Origin: CAZBDU01 sp964490725
Lineage (GTDB): Bacteria; Spirochaetota; Spirochaetia; SZUA-6; DRHE01
Direction of reading: 5' to 3'
Length of the DNA stretch: 43,425 nt
NCBI GenBank assembly: GCA_964490725.1
Contig: CAZBDU010000043.1
Location: forward strand, 1 to 43,425
In this document: positions 13,489 to 19,808 of the stretch, in pieces
Layout of the letters: every line of letters begins with the position of its first letter
How positions within the stretch are numbered: the stretch's first letter is position 1
The notes under the pieces: generated by a model
The model's input: only the letters and a program-made list of their open reading frames with translations
Databases searched by the model: none
What the model was told of the DNA's origin: nothing
Made by a program: the position numbers and the translations under genes

Positions 13489-15414
13489 ATGGCTAAAGAG
13501 CTGAAGTATGCGGACAAGGCTTCCCAACAGATGTTCCAGCATGCGCTGCAACGGCAGATCCAGACCGTGTGGGATCGCTACGAGAGCATGCAGCCGCAGT
13601 GCGGTTTCGGCACCCTGGGCCTGTGTTGCCGCAACTGCAGCATGGGGCCCTGCCGCATCGACCCCTTCGGCCGCGGGCCCCAAACCGGAATCTGCGGCGC
13701 CGACGCCGACACCATCGCGGCCAGGAACATCGCCAGGATGATCGCCGGCGGTGCGGCGGCTCACTCGGATCACGGCCGGGGGATCGCGCACACCCTCCTG
13801 CTGATCTCCCGGGACCCAAACGCCGACTACAAGGTGAAGGATGCCCGCAAGCTGCAGGCCGTGGCAGAGGTCTATGGCATCGCGACCGCCGGTAGGCAGG
13901 TGCAGGATGTTGCAGCCGAGGTGGCCCAGGCAACGTTGCACGAGTTCGGGCAGGCGGAGGGGGAGTTGCGGATGGCCTCTACGGCCCCGCCCACCAGGAT
14001 CAGGCTCTGGCGTGAGGCGGGCATTATGCCCCGGGCCATCGATCGAGAGATCGTGGAGATCATGCACCGGACCCACATCGGCGTGGATGCCGACTACCGG
14101 AACATCATCCGCCAGGGGATGCGGGCCGCACTGGCCGACGGCTGGGGCGGCTCGATGATCGCCACGGAGCTCTCCGATGTGATCTTTGATTCTCCGAGAA
14201 TACAGCGGTCCGCCGCCAACCTCGGGGTCCTGAAGCCCGACATGGTGAACCTGGTGGTCCACGGCCACGAGCCCACCCTCTCGGATGTCATCGCCCTGGT
14301 GTCGCGCAACGAGGATCTGGTCAGAAAGGCGCAGGCCAGGGGGGCCGCAGGCATCAACCTGACTGGAATCTGCTGCACCGCCAACGAGGTGCTGATGCGT
14401 CACGGCATCCCGCTGGCCGGAAGCTTCATGCAGCAGGAGCTGGCCATCCTCACCGGCGTGGTGGACCTGATGGTGGTGGACGTGCAGTGCCTGATGCCGG
14501 CCCTGGCCCAGGCGGCCAGGCACGTTCACACCAGGCTTCTCACCACCTCGCCCAAGGCCAGGATTCCCGGCTTCCAGCACGTCGAGTTCCACGAGGACAA
14601 GGCGGTGCAGATCGCCACCGCGATCGTCGAAAACGCCATCGACAACTTCCCCAACCGCAACGGAGAGGCGACGCTGCTGCCCAGCCACACCGAGGGGATG
14701 GTGGGCGGCTTCACCGCCGAGAGTGTCTTCCACTTCCTGGGCGGTACCTACCGCGCCACCTACCGCCCGTTGAACGACGCGGTCATCGCCGGACGTCTCC
14801 GCGGAGCCGCCGGCGTGGTGGGCTGCTCCAACCCCAATGTGGAGTACGAGGAAGGGCACATCAAGATGGTGCGGGAGCTGATCGCCAACGACGTCCTGGT
14901 GGTCACGACCGGGTGCAACGCCATCACCTGCGCCAAGCACGGGCTGTTGCGTCCGGAATCGGCCTTTCCGTTCGCCGGCAGGGGTCTCCAGGAGATCTGC
15001 CGGGCGGTGGGCATTCCCCCGGTGTTGCATGTGGGCTCCTGCGTGGACAACAGCAGGATCCTCAGAGTCCTCAGCAACATGGTGGCCGAAGGAGGTTTGG
15101 GGCAGGATATCTCGGAGCTCCCCGTGGCGGGAGCCGCTCCGGAGTGGATGTCGGAGAAGGCGGTCTCCATCGGCTTCTACTTCGTGGCCTCCGGGGTCTA
15201 CACGATGATCGGCCATCCCCTTCCCATGACGGGGAGCCGGAACCTCTACCGGTACCTGACCGAGGAAATCGAGCAGGAAGTGGGAGGCAAATGGGCCTTT
15301 GAGCTCGACCCCGTAGATGCAGCGCACGGGATGCTGCGGCACATCGACCGCAAGAGGAAGGCCCTGAAGCTCCGGCCGCTCATGTACGAGCCGCCGTTCA
15401 AGCCGGAGGAGTGA
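13489..15414 (+). CDS. cooS: Anaerobic Ni-Fe carbon monoxide dehydrogenase catalytic subunit, copy 2
   Basis: This 641-aa CooS is the same length as copy 1 and similar throughout. B/D-cluster ligands are Cys38, 46, 47, 50, 55 and 69. Predicted C-cluster ligands are His260, Cys295, Cys334, Cys446, Cys476 and Cys518, so it should be active. It catalyses reversible CO oxidation. A GGAGG site lies 7 nt before the ATG. No cooF or cooC is adjacent; it directly follows the ORP/Mrp-like cluster and the radical SAM remnant, and ends 27 nt from convergent feoB. It may supply electrons or CO-derived reductant for another pathway, or share CooC with copy 1. Confidence 0.97.
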   Translation: MAKELKYADKASQQMFQHALQRQIQTVWDRYESMQPQCGFGTLGLCCRNCSMGPCRIDPFGRGPQTGICGADADTIAARNIARMIAGGAAAHSDHGRGIAHTLLLISRDPNADYKVKDARKLQAVAEVYGIATAGRQVQDVAAEVAQATLHEFGQAEGELRMASTAPPTRIRLWREAGIMPRAIDREIVEIMHRTHIGVDADYRNIIRQGMRAALADGWGGSMIATELSDVIFDSPRIQRSAANLGVLKPDMVNLVVHGHEPTLSDVIALVSRNEDLVRKAQARGAAGINLTGICCTANEVLMRHGIPLAGSFMQQELAILTGVVDLMVVDVQCLMPALAQAARHVHTRLLTTSPKARIPGFQHVEFHEDKAVQIATAIVENAIDNFPNRNGEATLLPSHTEGMVGGFTAESVFHFLGGTYRATYRPLNDAVIAGRLRGAAGVVGCSNPNVEYEEGHIKMVRELIANDVLVVTTGCNAITCAKHGLLRPESAFPFAGRGLQEICRAVGIPPVLHVGSCVDNSRILRVLSNMVAEGGLGQDISELPVAGAAPEWMSEKAVSIGFYFVASGVYTMIGHPLPMTGSRNLYRYLTEEIEQEVGGKWAFELDPVDAAHGMLRHIDRKRKALKLRPLMYEPPFKPEE

Positions 15415-15441
15415 GCCCCCGGGAAAGGCGACGGCGGTCCC

Positions 15442-17355
15442 TCAGGGAAGGAACAACGAAAGGCAGAGGTTGACCACGGCTCCGGCGACGGTCACGGCGG
15501 CCAGCATCACCGTCACCGATCTGAGGGTGTCCCGCAGGCCGAGCTCGCGCAGCAGCACGACCAGTGTGGCCAGACAGGGAAAGAACATGGCCAGCACCAC
15601 GGTCCCCGTGATGAGCTGCCTGACGGACAGCTCCAGAGGCGCCAGCATGCCCAGAGCCACATCCTTGCGCAGGATCCCCACCAGGAGGGGAACGAAGGCC
15701 TCTCGCGGCAAACCCCATAGAACCTGCACCACCGGGGCCGCGACGCCGGCCAGCCTGGCGAAGATCCCCGACTGGTACAGGAGGTTCACCACTAGAACAG
15801 CCCCCAGCACGATCAGGACCGCCTCCCGGAGGAAACTGACCAGGCGGGTCCACAGCTTCACGGCCAGCGCCCTCAGCGAGGGCAGGCGGTAGGGTGGGAT
15901 CTCCACCAGAAGCTCGGGAGCGAAGCCCCGGACCGTCAGCCGCAGCAGCACGCCGAGCACGAACCACACGCAACCCAGAATCAGGTAGACCACAGCCACG
16001 GCCCAAGCGCCCCGGTCTCCCACCAGGCCGATCACCATGGCCTGCATCGCCGCGCAGGGCACGGCGATGGAGATGAGCGTCGCGGCAATGAACCGCTCGC
16101 GGCGGGTTTCGAGAATGCGGGTGGCCATGATGCCCGGCACGTTGCAGCCCAGCGCGAGCAGGGTGGGAATGATCGCGTAGCCGTGCAGGCCGAAACGGTG
16201 CATCAGGGAATCCAGGAACACCGCCAGCCGCGGCAGATAGCCGCTGTCCTCCAGCAGTCCCAGGGCGAAGTAGAAGCTGAGGATGTAGGGCAGCACCGCT
16301 CCTATGGGTATGAACAGCCCGGAGGTGAGAAGCCCGAAGGATTGCATGAAGTCGATCCGGCCCTGCACCAGAGAGCCCAGGAGGAGGCGGTGCAGGAAGC
16401 TGCCTTCCCCCAGGCGTGCGGAGAGCCGCATCAGGGGCGGACCGAGCAGGTCCTCGAAGAGCCGCTCCGTGCCGAAGGGCAGCTCTACCAGGGTCCTCCC
16501 GAACAGGCCGATGCGCCCCGCGATCAGAAACTCGCCGAGCAGCCTGACCAGCAGATAGGTGAGCGCCAGGACCGCCGCCGCCGCCAGCCCGCCCCAGAGC
16601 GGATGGACGCTGACCCGCTCCAGGGCCTGCCCCAGCGAGGGATGGTGGTGACGCAGGCTCTGGACCTCGGCTACGATCCGTCCCACCCGAACCCAGATCC
16701 CGGCGCGATCCAGGTGCGCGTGGCCCGCCGCCCCCCGGTCTTTCGCCTCATTGCGCAGGTGGGGATGGTGGCTGGGATGGGCGGGCTCTTCGAGGCTTCG
16801 CGTCGGAGACGGCGGCAGAGACAGGGCGGCGGCCACCAGCTCTTTCACTCCTTCGCCGGTTCGCGCCGTGATGCTCACCACGGGCACTCCCAGACGCCGG
16901 GAAAGAACGCGGCCGTCGATGCGGATCCCCTGGTAGCGGGCTTCATCGGAGAAGTTCAACGCCACCACCAGGGATTTCCCCTGGGCGAGCAGCTCCAGGG
17001 TGAGCGGCAGATGCCGCTCCAGATGCGTGGCATCCACCACGTTCACGATGCGACGGGCGCCGTCCAGCAGATCAATCGTAACCCGGGCCGCCTCGTCCAG
17101 CGGCTCCAGGCAGTAGGTCCCTGGAGCGTCCACGATCAAGAAGGCGGCGCCGGCGAAACGCATCCCTCCGCTCGTATAGGATACCGTTGTGCCCGGGTAG
17201 TTGGAGACGATGGTCCTCACCCCGGTCAGGCGGGAAAACAGCACACTTTTGCCCACGTTGGGCTGGCCTACCAGGAGCAGGTCCGAGAGGACCTGCCGGG
17301 CAGCCCCGCGGGTCCTCCCGGCGGATCTGCCGGTCCTGCGGGTCTCACCCCGCAT
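15442..17355 (-). CDS. feoB: FeoB ferrous iron transporter
   Basis: This 637-aa protein has an N-terminal GTPase domain with G1 GQPNVGKS (residues 30-37), the VSNYPGTT switch, DAPGTY and NFSD. A membrane domain of multiple helices follows, with the two Gate/Nucleoside-recognition repeats and the conserved LGCNVPGIMATR and SIAVPCAAMQ segments. FeoB takes up Fe2+ in anaerobes. A His-rich stretch (AHPSHHPHLRN, then GHAH and RHHHPS) lies between the GTPase and membrane domains and could bind metal. The start overlaps the feoA stop by 11 nt. Regulation is probably through the operator at 17622-17635. Confidence 0.96.
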   Translation of the reverse strand: MRGETRRTGRSAGRTRGAARQVLSDLLLVGQPNVGKSVLFSRLTGVRTIVSNYPGTTVSYTSGGMRFAGAAFLIVDAPGTYCLEPLDEAARVTIDLLDGARRIVNVVDATHLERHLPLTLELLAQGKSLVVALNFSDEARYQGIRIDGRVLSRRLGVPVVSITARTGEGVKELVAAALSLPPSPTRSLEEPAHPSHHPHLRNEAKDRGAAGHAHLDRAGIWVRVGRIVAEVQSLRHHHPSLGQALERVSVHPLWGGLAAAAVLALTYLLVRLLGEFLIAGRIGLFGRTLVELPFGTERLFEDLLGPPLMRLSARLGEGSFLHRLLLGSLVQGRIDFMQSFGLLTSGLFIPIGAVLPYILSFYFALGLLEDSGYLPRLAVFLDSLMHRFGLHGYAIIPTLLALGCNVPGIMATRILETRRERFIAATLISIAVPCAAMQAMVIGLVGDRGAWAVAVVYLILGCVWFVLGVLLRLTVRGFAPELLVEIPPYRLPSLRALAVKLWTRLVSFLREAVLIVLGAVLVVNLLYQSGIFARLAGVAAPVVQVLWGLPREAFVPLLVGILRKDVALGMLAPLELSVRQLITGTVVLAMFFPCLATLVVLLRELGLRDTLRSVTVMLAAVTVAGAVVNLCLSLFLP

Positions 17356-17602
17356 CGAAGGACCCGGCGCGCACCAGGATCCGGCGGGCCATCCCGCGGC
17401 CCACGGCCACCTGCATACGGTTCACCACGACGATCACCGGCCCGCCCCGGCCGATCCGCGCCAGTCTCCGCACTTTCTGCCCCTCTGCAAGGCCCAGGGC
17501 GCGCAGGCGGCTTCGGAGGCCGTATCCGCCCTCCAGAGCCACGATGATCCCTTCCTCGCCTGGTCCGAGCTCGGTGAGCGGCATTTCCATGACAGACGAC
17601 AT
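17345..17602 (-). CDS. feoA: FeoA, SH3-like iron transport protein
   Basis: This 85-aa FeoA has the typical MPLTELGPGEEG opening, LRSRLRALGLAEGQKVRRL and a final strand NRMQVAVGRGMARRI. FeoA is a small cytoplasmic SH3-fold partner of FeoB. ATG 17602 is used; in-frame ATGs at 17590 and 17584 are possible because the ribosome site is weak. The operator and promoter lie only 20-50 nt upstream. They give a short leader and place iron uptake under the same motif as the ORP-like cluster. Confidence 0.93.
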   Translation of the reverse strand: MSSVMEMPLTELGPGEEGIIVALEGGYGLRSRLRALGLAEGQKVRRLARIGRGGPVIVVVNRMQVAVGRGMARRILVRAGSFDAG

Positions 17603-17621
17603 CCCAATCAGAGAGGCATAA

Positions 17622-17652
17622 TAAGAATATTCTCATCATGTACGCCTGTCAA
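17622..17652 (-). promoter_or_regulatory. feoAB promoter overlapped by the shared palindromic operator
   Basis: The minus strand reads TTGACA (17652-17647), a 17-nt spacer and TATTCT (17629-17624), the same boxes and spacing as at 9332-9360. The palindrome TGAGAATATTCTTA (17635-17622) covers the end of the spacer and the whole -10 box. The -35 region lies inside the 3' end of the preceding methyltransferase gene. Confidence 0.75.
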
Positions 17653-18280
17653 CCGACATCTGCGCCAGCTGCGCCGGGTGCGCCAGGGGCGCCGGGCGCC
17701 AGTCTTTCAGGAAAGTCCCCTCCCAGGAAGCCCGCGCCGCCCGCGAGGACAGCTCCCGCATTCCAGCTGCGGCCATGAGCGAGCGAACCTCACCGGCGGG
17801 CATGCCGTGACGCTCCCGGGTGGGCTCCAACACCCACATCCGCCCGCCGGGCGGGAGCACCCGGACCAGAGCCTGGACGGTGGCCGGGCGCTGGCCTGGC
17901 GGGATGTCGTGCAGCACGTGCACGATCGAGACCAGATCGAAGGAGCCTGATGGCAGACCGAGCTCCCGGAGGTCCCCGCACAGGGCCGACGCTTTGGCAT
18001 GAGGCCGCAGGCGCCGCTTCGCCTTCTCCACGAAGAACGCGGAGGTGTCCACCCCGGTCACACTGCCGCCCGGCCCCAGGCTGGCCGCGATGCTGCGGGT
18101 GCTCACTCCGCCTCCGCAGCCGAAATCCAGGACCCGTTCGTCCCCCCGGAACCCTCCCCGCCGTTCGAAAAAGGGGCCGAACAGCAGCGGCCCGCCGAGC
18201 AGCCCTTTAAGGGCATCCTCCAGCCGGAACAGAAGCGAGGGGTGCTCGAAATCGTAGGGGCCCGGCTCCGCTTCTTTCAC
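17636..18280 (-). CDS. Class I SAM-dependent methyltransferase
   Basis: This 214-aa protein has a SAM-binding motif VLDFGCGGGVSTRSIA, an acidic residue at the end of strand 2 (VTGVDTS) and the later motifs FDLVSIVHVLHDI and LPPGGRMWVLEP. The substrate is unknown. GTG 18280 is chosen because GGGAGGC lies 6 nt upstream; the longer open frame before it overlaps the neighbouring gene. It is third in an ECF sigma factor operon. The last 30 residues are overlapped by the feoAB promoter. Confidence 0.85.
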   Translation of the reverse strand: MKEAEPGPYDFEHPSLLFRLEDALKGLLGGPLLFGPFFERRGGFRGDERVLDFGCGGGVSTRSIAASLGPGGSVTGVDTSAFFVEKAKRRLRPHAKASALCGDLRELGLPSGSFDLVSIVHVLHDIPPGQRPATVQALVRVLPPGGRMWVLEPTRERHGMPAGEVRSLMAAAGMRELSSRAARASWEGTFLKDWRPAPLAHPAQLAQMSVDRRT

Positions 18281-18312
18281 CGCCTCGCCTCCCTGCGACT
18301 CGCCGCGGCCGG

Positions 18313-18651
18313 TCACGCTTCCGAGCCTTCCGGCTGCGGCTCGGCCCCTTGCGGGCCTTCCTCCCTGAACCGGCGGCGCATGTAGGTGCGGAACCGGTTC
18401 CTCCAGCGCTCGTCTTCGGCACGCTCGTGCCCGCGGTGGCCGGGGCCCGCCTTGAAGAGAATGTGGGCCAGGAGCACCAGCCCCCAGGCCTGCCAGTAGG
18501 TCAGGGCATGCAGGCCGAACAGCGCCGGCATCAGCCAGTTCCACAGCAGCATCACCACCAGCCCGAACAGGAAGGCCAGCACGGCCGCCAGCACCACGCC
18601 GCCGACCACCAGCCCGGCGAAGGCCAGGGGCGCTCTCACGATCTGTCTCAT
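18313..18651 (-). CDS. Small two-helix membrane protein next to an ECF sigma factor
   Basis: This 112-aa protein has two predicted membrane helices: residues about 8-36 (GLVVGGVVLAAVLAFLFGLV), continuing into MLLWNWLMPALFGL, and YWQAWGLVLLAHILF. A basic and acidic cytoplasmic tail of about 45 residues follows. Proteins with the MLLWNWLMPALFG...YWQAWGL pattern occur regularly beside ECF sigma genes. They may be membrane-bound partners of the sigma factor, but I know of no proof. It starts 20 nt after the sigma factor stop. Confidence 0.8.
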   Translation of the reverse strand: MRQIVRAPLAFAGLVVGGVVLAAVLAFLFGLVVMLLWNWLMPALFGLHALTYWQAWGLVLLAHILFKAGPGHRGHERAEDERWRNRFRTYMRRRFREEGPQGAEPQPEGSEA

Positions 18652-18671
18652 TTCGTTCCTCCCATCTCACT

Positions 18672-19220
18672 CTACCTGTCCAGCTCCGCAATGAGCCCGC
18701 GAAGCTCCTCCAGGCGCCGCCGCAGAAACCTGACGGCGTAGCGTTTCCTGGCCAGCAGGGTGTTGATCGAGGTCCCTGTGCGCTGGGAAATCTCCCTGAA
18801 GCTCACCCCCTCCAGCGCCTGCAGGAGGAAGACCTCCCGCTGCGCCTCCGGCAGCGCCGCCAGGGCGCTCTCCAGCACCTCCATCACCAGACCTCGCACC
18901 AGCTCCCGCTCCACCTCCACGCCGCTGTCCCGCAGGAGCGACTCCAGGGTGGCCGTCTCCTCGCCGCCTTGCAGGCTGACCGCAGGGCGGCGGCTGCGGT
19001 AGCGATCGATGATGCGGTTCCGCGCTGCGGTGTAGAGCCAGCCCACCAGGTTGTCGATGGGCTGCGCGGCGCTCAACGTCTGCGCCGCCTGGACAAAGAC
19101 CTCCTGAAGCAGGTCTTCCGCCTCCTCCAGCCCCGCGAGGCGCGCCCGGATGAAACCCAAAAGGCGGTGTCGCTCCCGACGGTAGGCACCCTCCAGGCGC
19201 TCGGTCAACACGGCCTCCAT
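18672..19220 (-). CDS. ECF-type RNA polymerase sigma factor
   Basis: This 182-aa protein has sigma region 2 (RRERHRLLGFIRARL, EEAEDLLQEVFVQA, LVGWLYTAARNRIIDRYR) and region 4 (LPEAQREVFLLQALEGVSFR, EISQRTGTSINTLLARKRYA). It should direct RNA polymerase to a small set of promoters in response to an envelope or stress signal. No classical zinc anti-sigma gene follows. The small membrane protein at 18313-18651 may take that role. I could not find a convincing autoregulatory promoter in the 40 nt upstream. Confidence 0.93.
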   Translation of the reverse strand: MEAVLTERLEGAYRRERHRLLGFIRARLAGLEEAEDLLQEVFVQAAQTLSAAQPIDNLVGWLYTAARNRIIDRYRSRRPAVSLQGGEETATLESLLRDSGVEVERELVRGLVMEVLESALAALPEAQREVFLLQALEGVSFREISQRTGTSINTLLARKRYAVRFLRRRLEELRGLIAELDR

Positions 19221-19292
19221 ACCGGTATAGACGAAAATGGGGCCGGAATATTGTAGCGCCTCATCCCGGGACCGGGCCCATCCCCGGCCGGA

Positions 19293-19541
19293 TCACAGCA
19301 CGCGCCGGCGCCGGATGTTCCGCAGGCTGAACAGGAACAGGCCCGCCGCGAAGAACAGCAGCACGGGAAAGCTCACGCCCAACGGCAGAATCCCGGAACC
19401 ATCGATCGAGCTCCTGAGGATGTCCGTCGCGGAGGTCAGGGGGAGCAGGAAGGACAGGGGCCGCGGGAAGACCGGCAGACGTCCGATGGGAATGAACAGG
19501 CCACAGAGAGAGAGCGGAAACCGCCCCGCCAGGTCCGCCCC
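19293..19541 (-). pseudogene. C-terminal fragment of an ABC-2-type permease
   Basis: The minus strand encodes, up to a stop at 19293, FPLSLCGLFIPIGRLPVFPR, then PLSFLLPLTSATDILRSS, and finally a hydrophobic helix with an NIRRRRVL end. This is the last third of ABC-2 permeases (the P-x(n)-PLTY-like loop and final helix). No start codon, upstream helices or ATPase gene are present. It is a remnant of a transporter operon. Confidence 0.55.
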
Positions 19542-19608
19542 GCCAGTGGTGATCTTCGCCGCTGGAACGCGCGGCGGTGGTGATGATGACGATCGGCGGC
19601 TTCCACCG

Positions 19609-19725
19609 TAGATCGAGCCTTACGGCGCCGGGAGCAACAACCTGATGATCTCCAGCGCCCTCTCCTGGGAGAACACGGCGGGCAACATCATCAGCGGAGC
19701 GGTGTTCGCGGGCATGAGCCACTGA
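19609..19725 (+). pseudogene. C-terminal fragment resembling a formate/nitrite transporter
   Basis: The plus strand reads NNLMISSALSWENTAGNIIS, then GAVFAGMSH and a stop. The GNIISGAVFAGM segment resembles the last helix of FocA/NirC channels. Those usually continue with Tyr-Trp, and the stop codon lies where Trp would be expected. Only about 38 codons remain. A formate channel would fit beside a formate dehydrogenase operon, but the match is short. Confidence 0.35.
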
Positions 19726-19808
19726 GGCGCGTGCCAGGGCGGCCGGACCGGCGCGGGCTCCGTCGCGGCTGCACGACCGGGGAGCCCAGCGCCGGGCGCG
19801 GGAAGTCC

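Larger units (their letters stand above)
19221..19808. other. 588-nt region of gene fragments between the sigma factor and formate dehydrogenase operons
   Basis: There is no intact gene. The region contains a C-terminal permease fragment on the minus strand (19293-19541) and the end of a formate/nitrite-type channel on the plus strand (19609-19725). The joining sequence at 19542-19608 is unassigned. This looks like a recombination or deletion scar. Confidence 0.6.

Noticed and set aside
13348..15342. A 664-codon minus-strand open frame opposite cooS copy 2
   Set aside because: It is the same kind of antisense shadow; the matching strand opposite cooS copy 1 shows a similar one.
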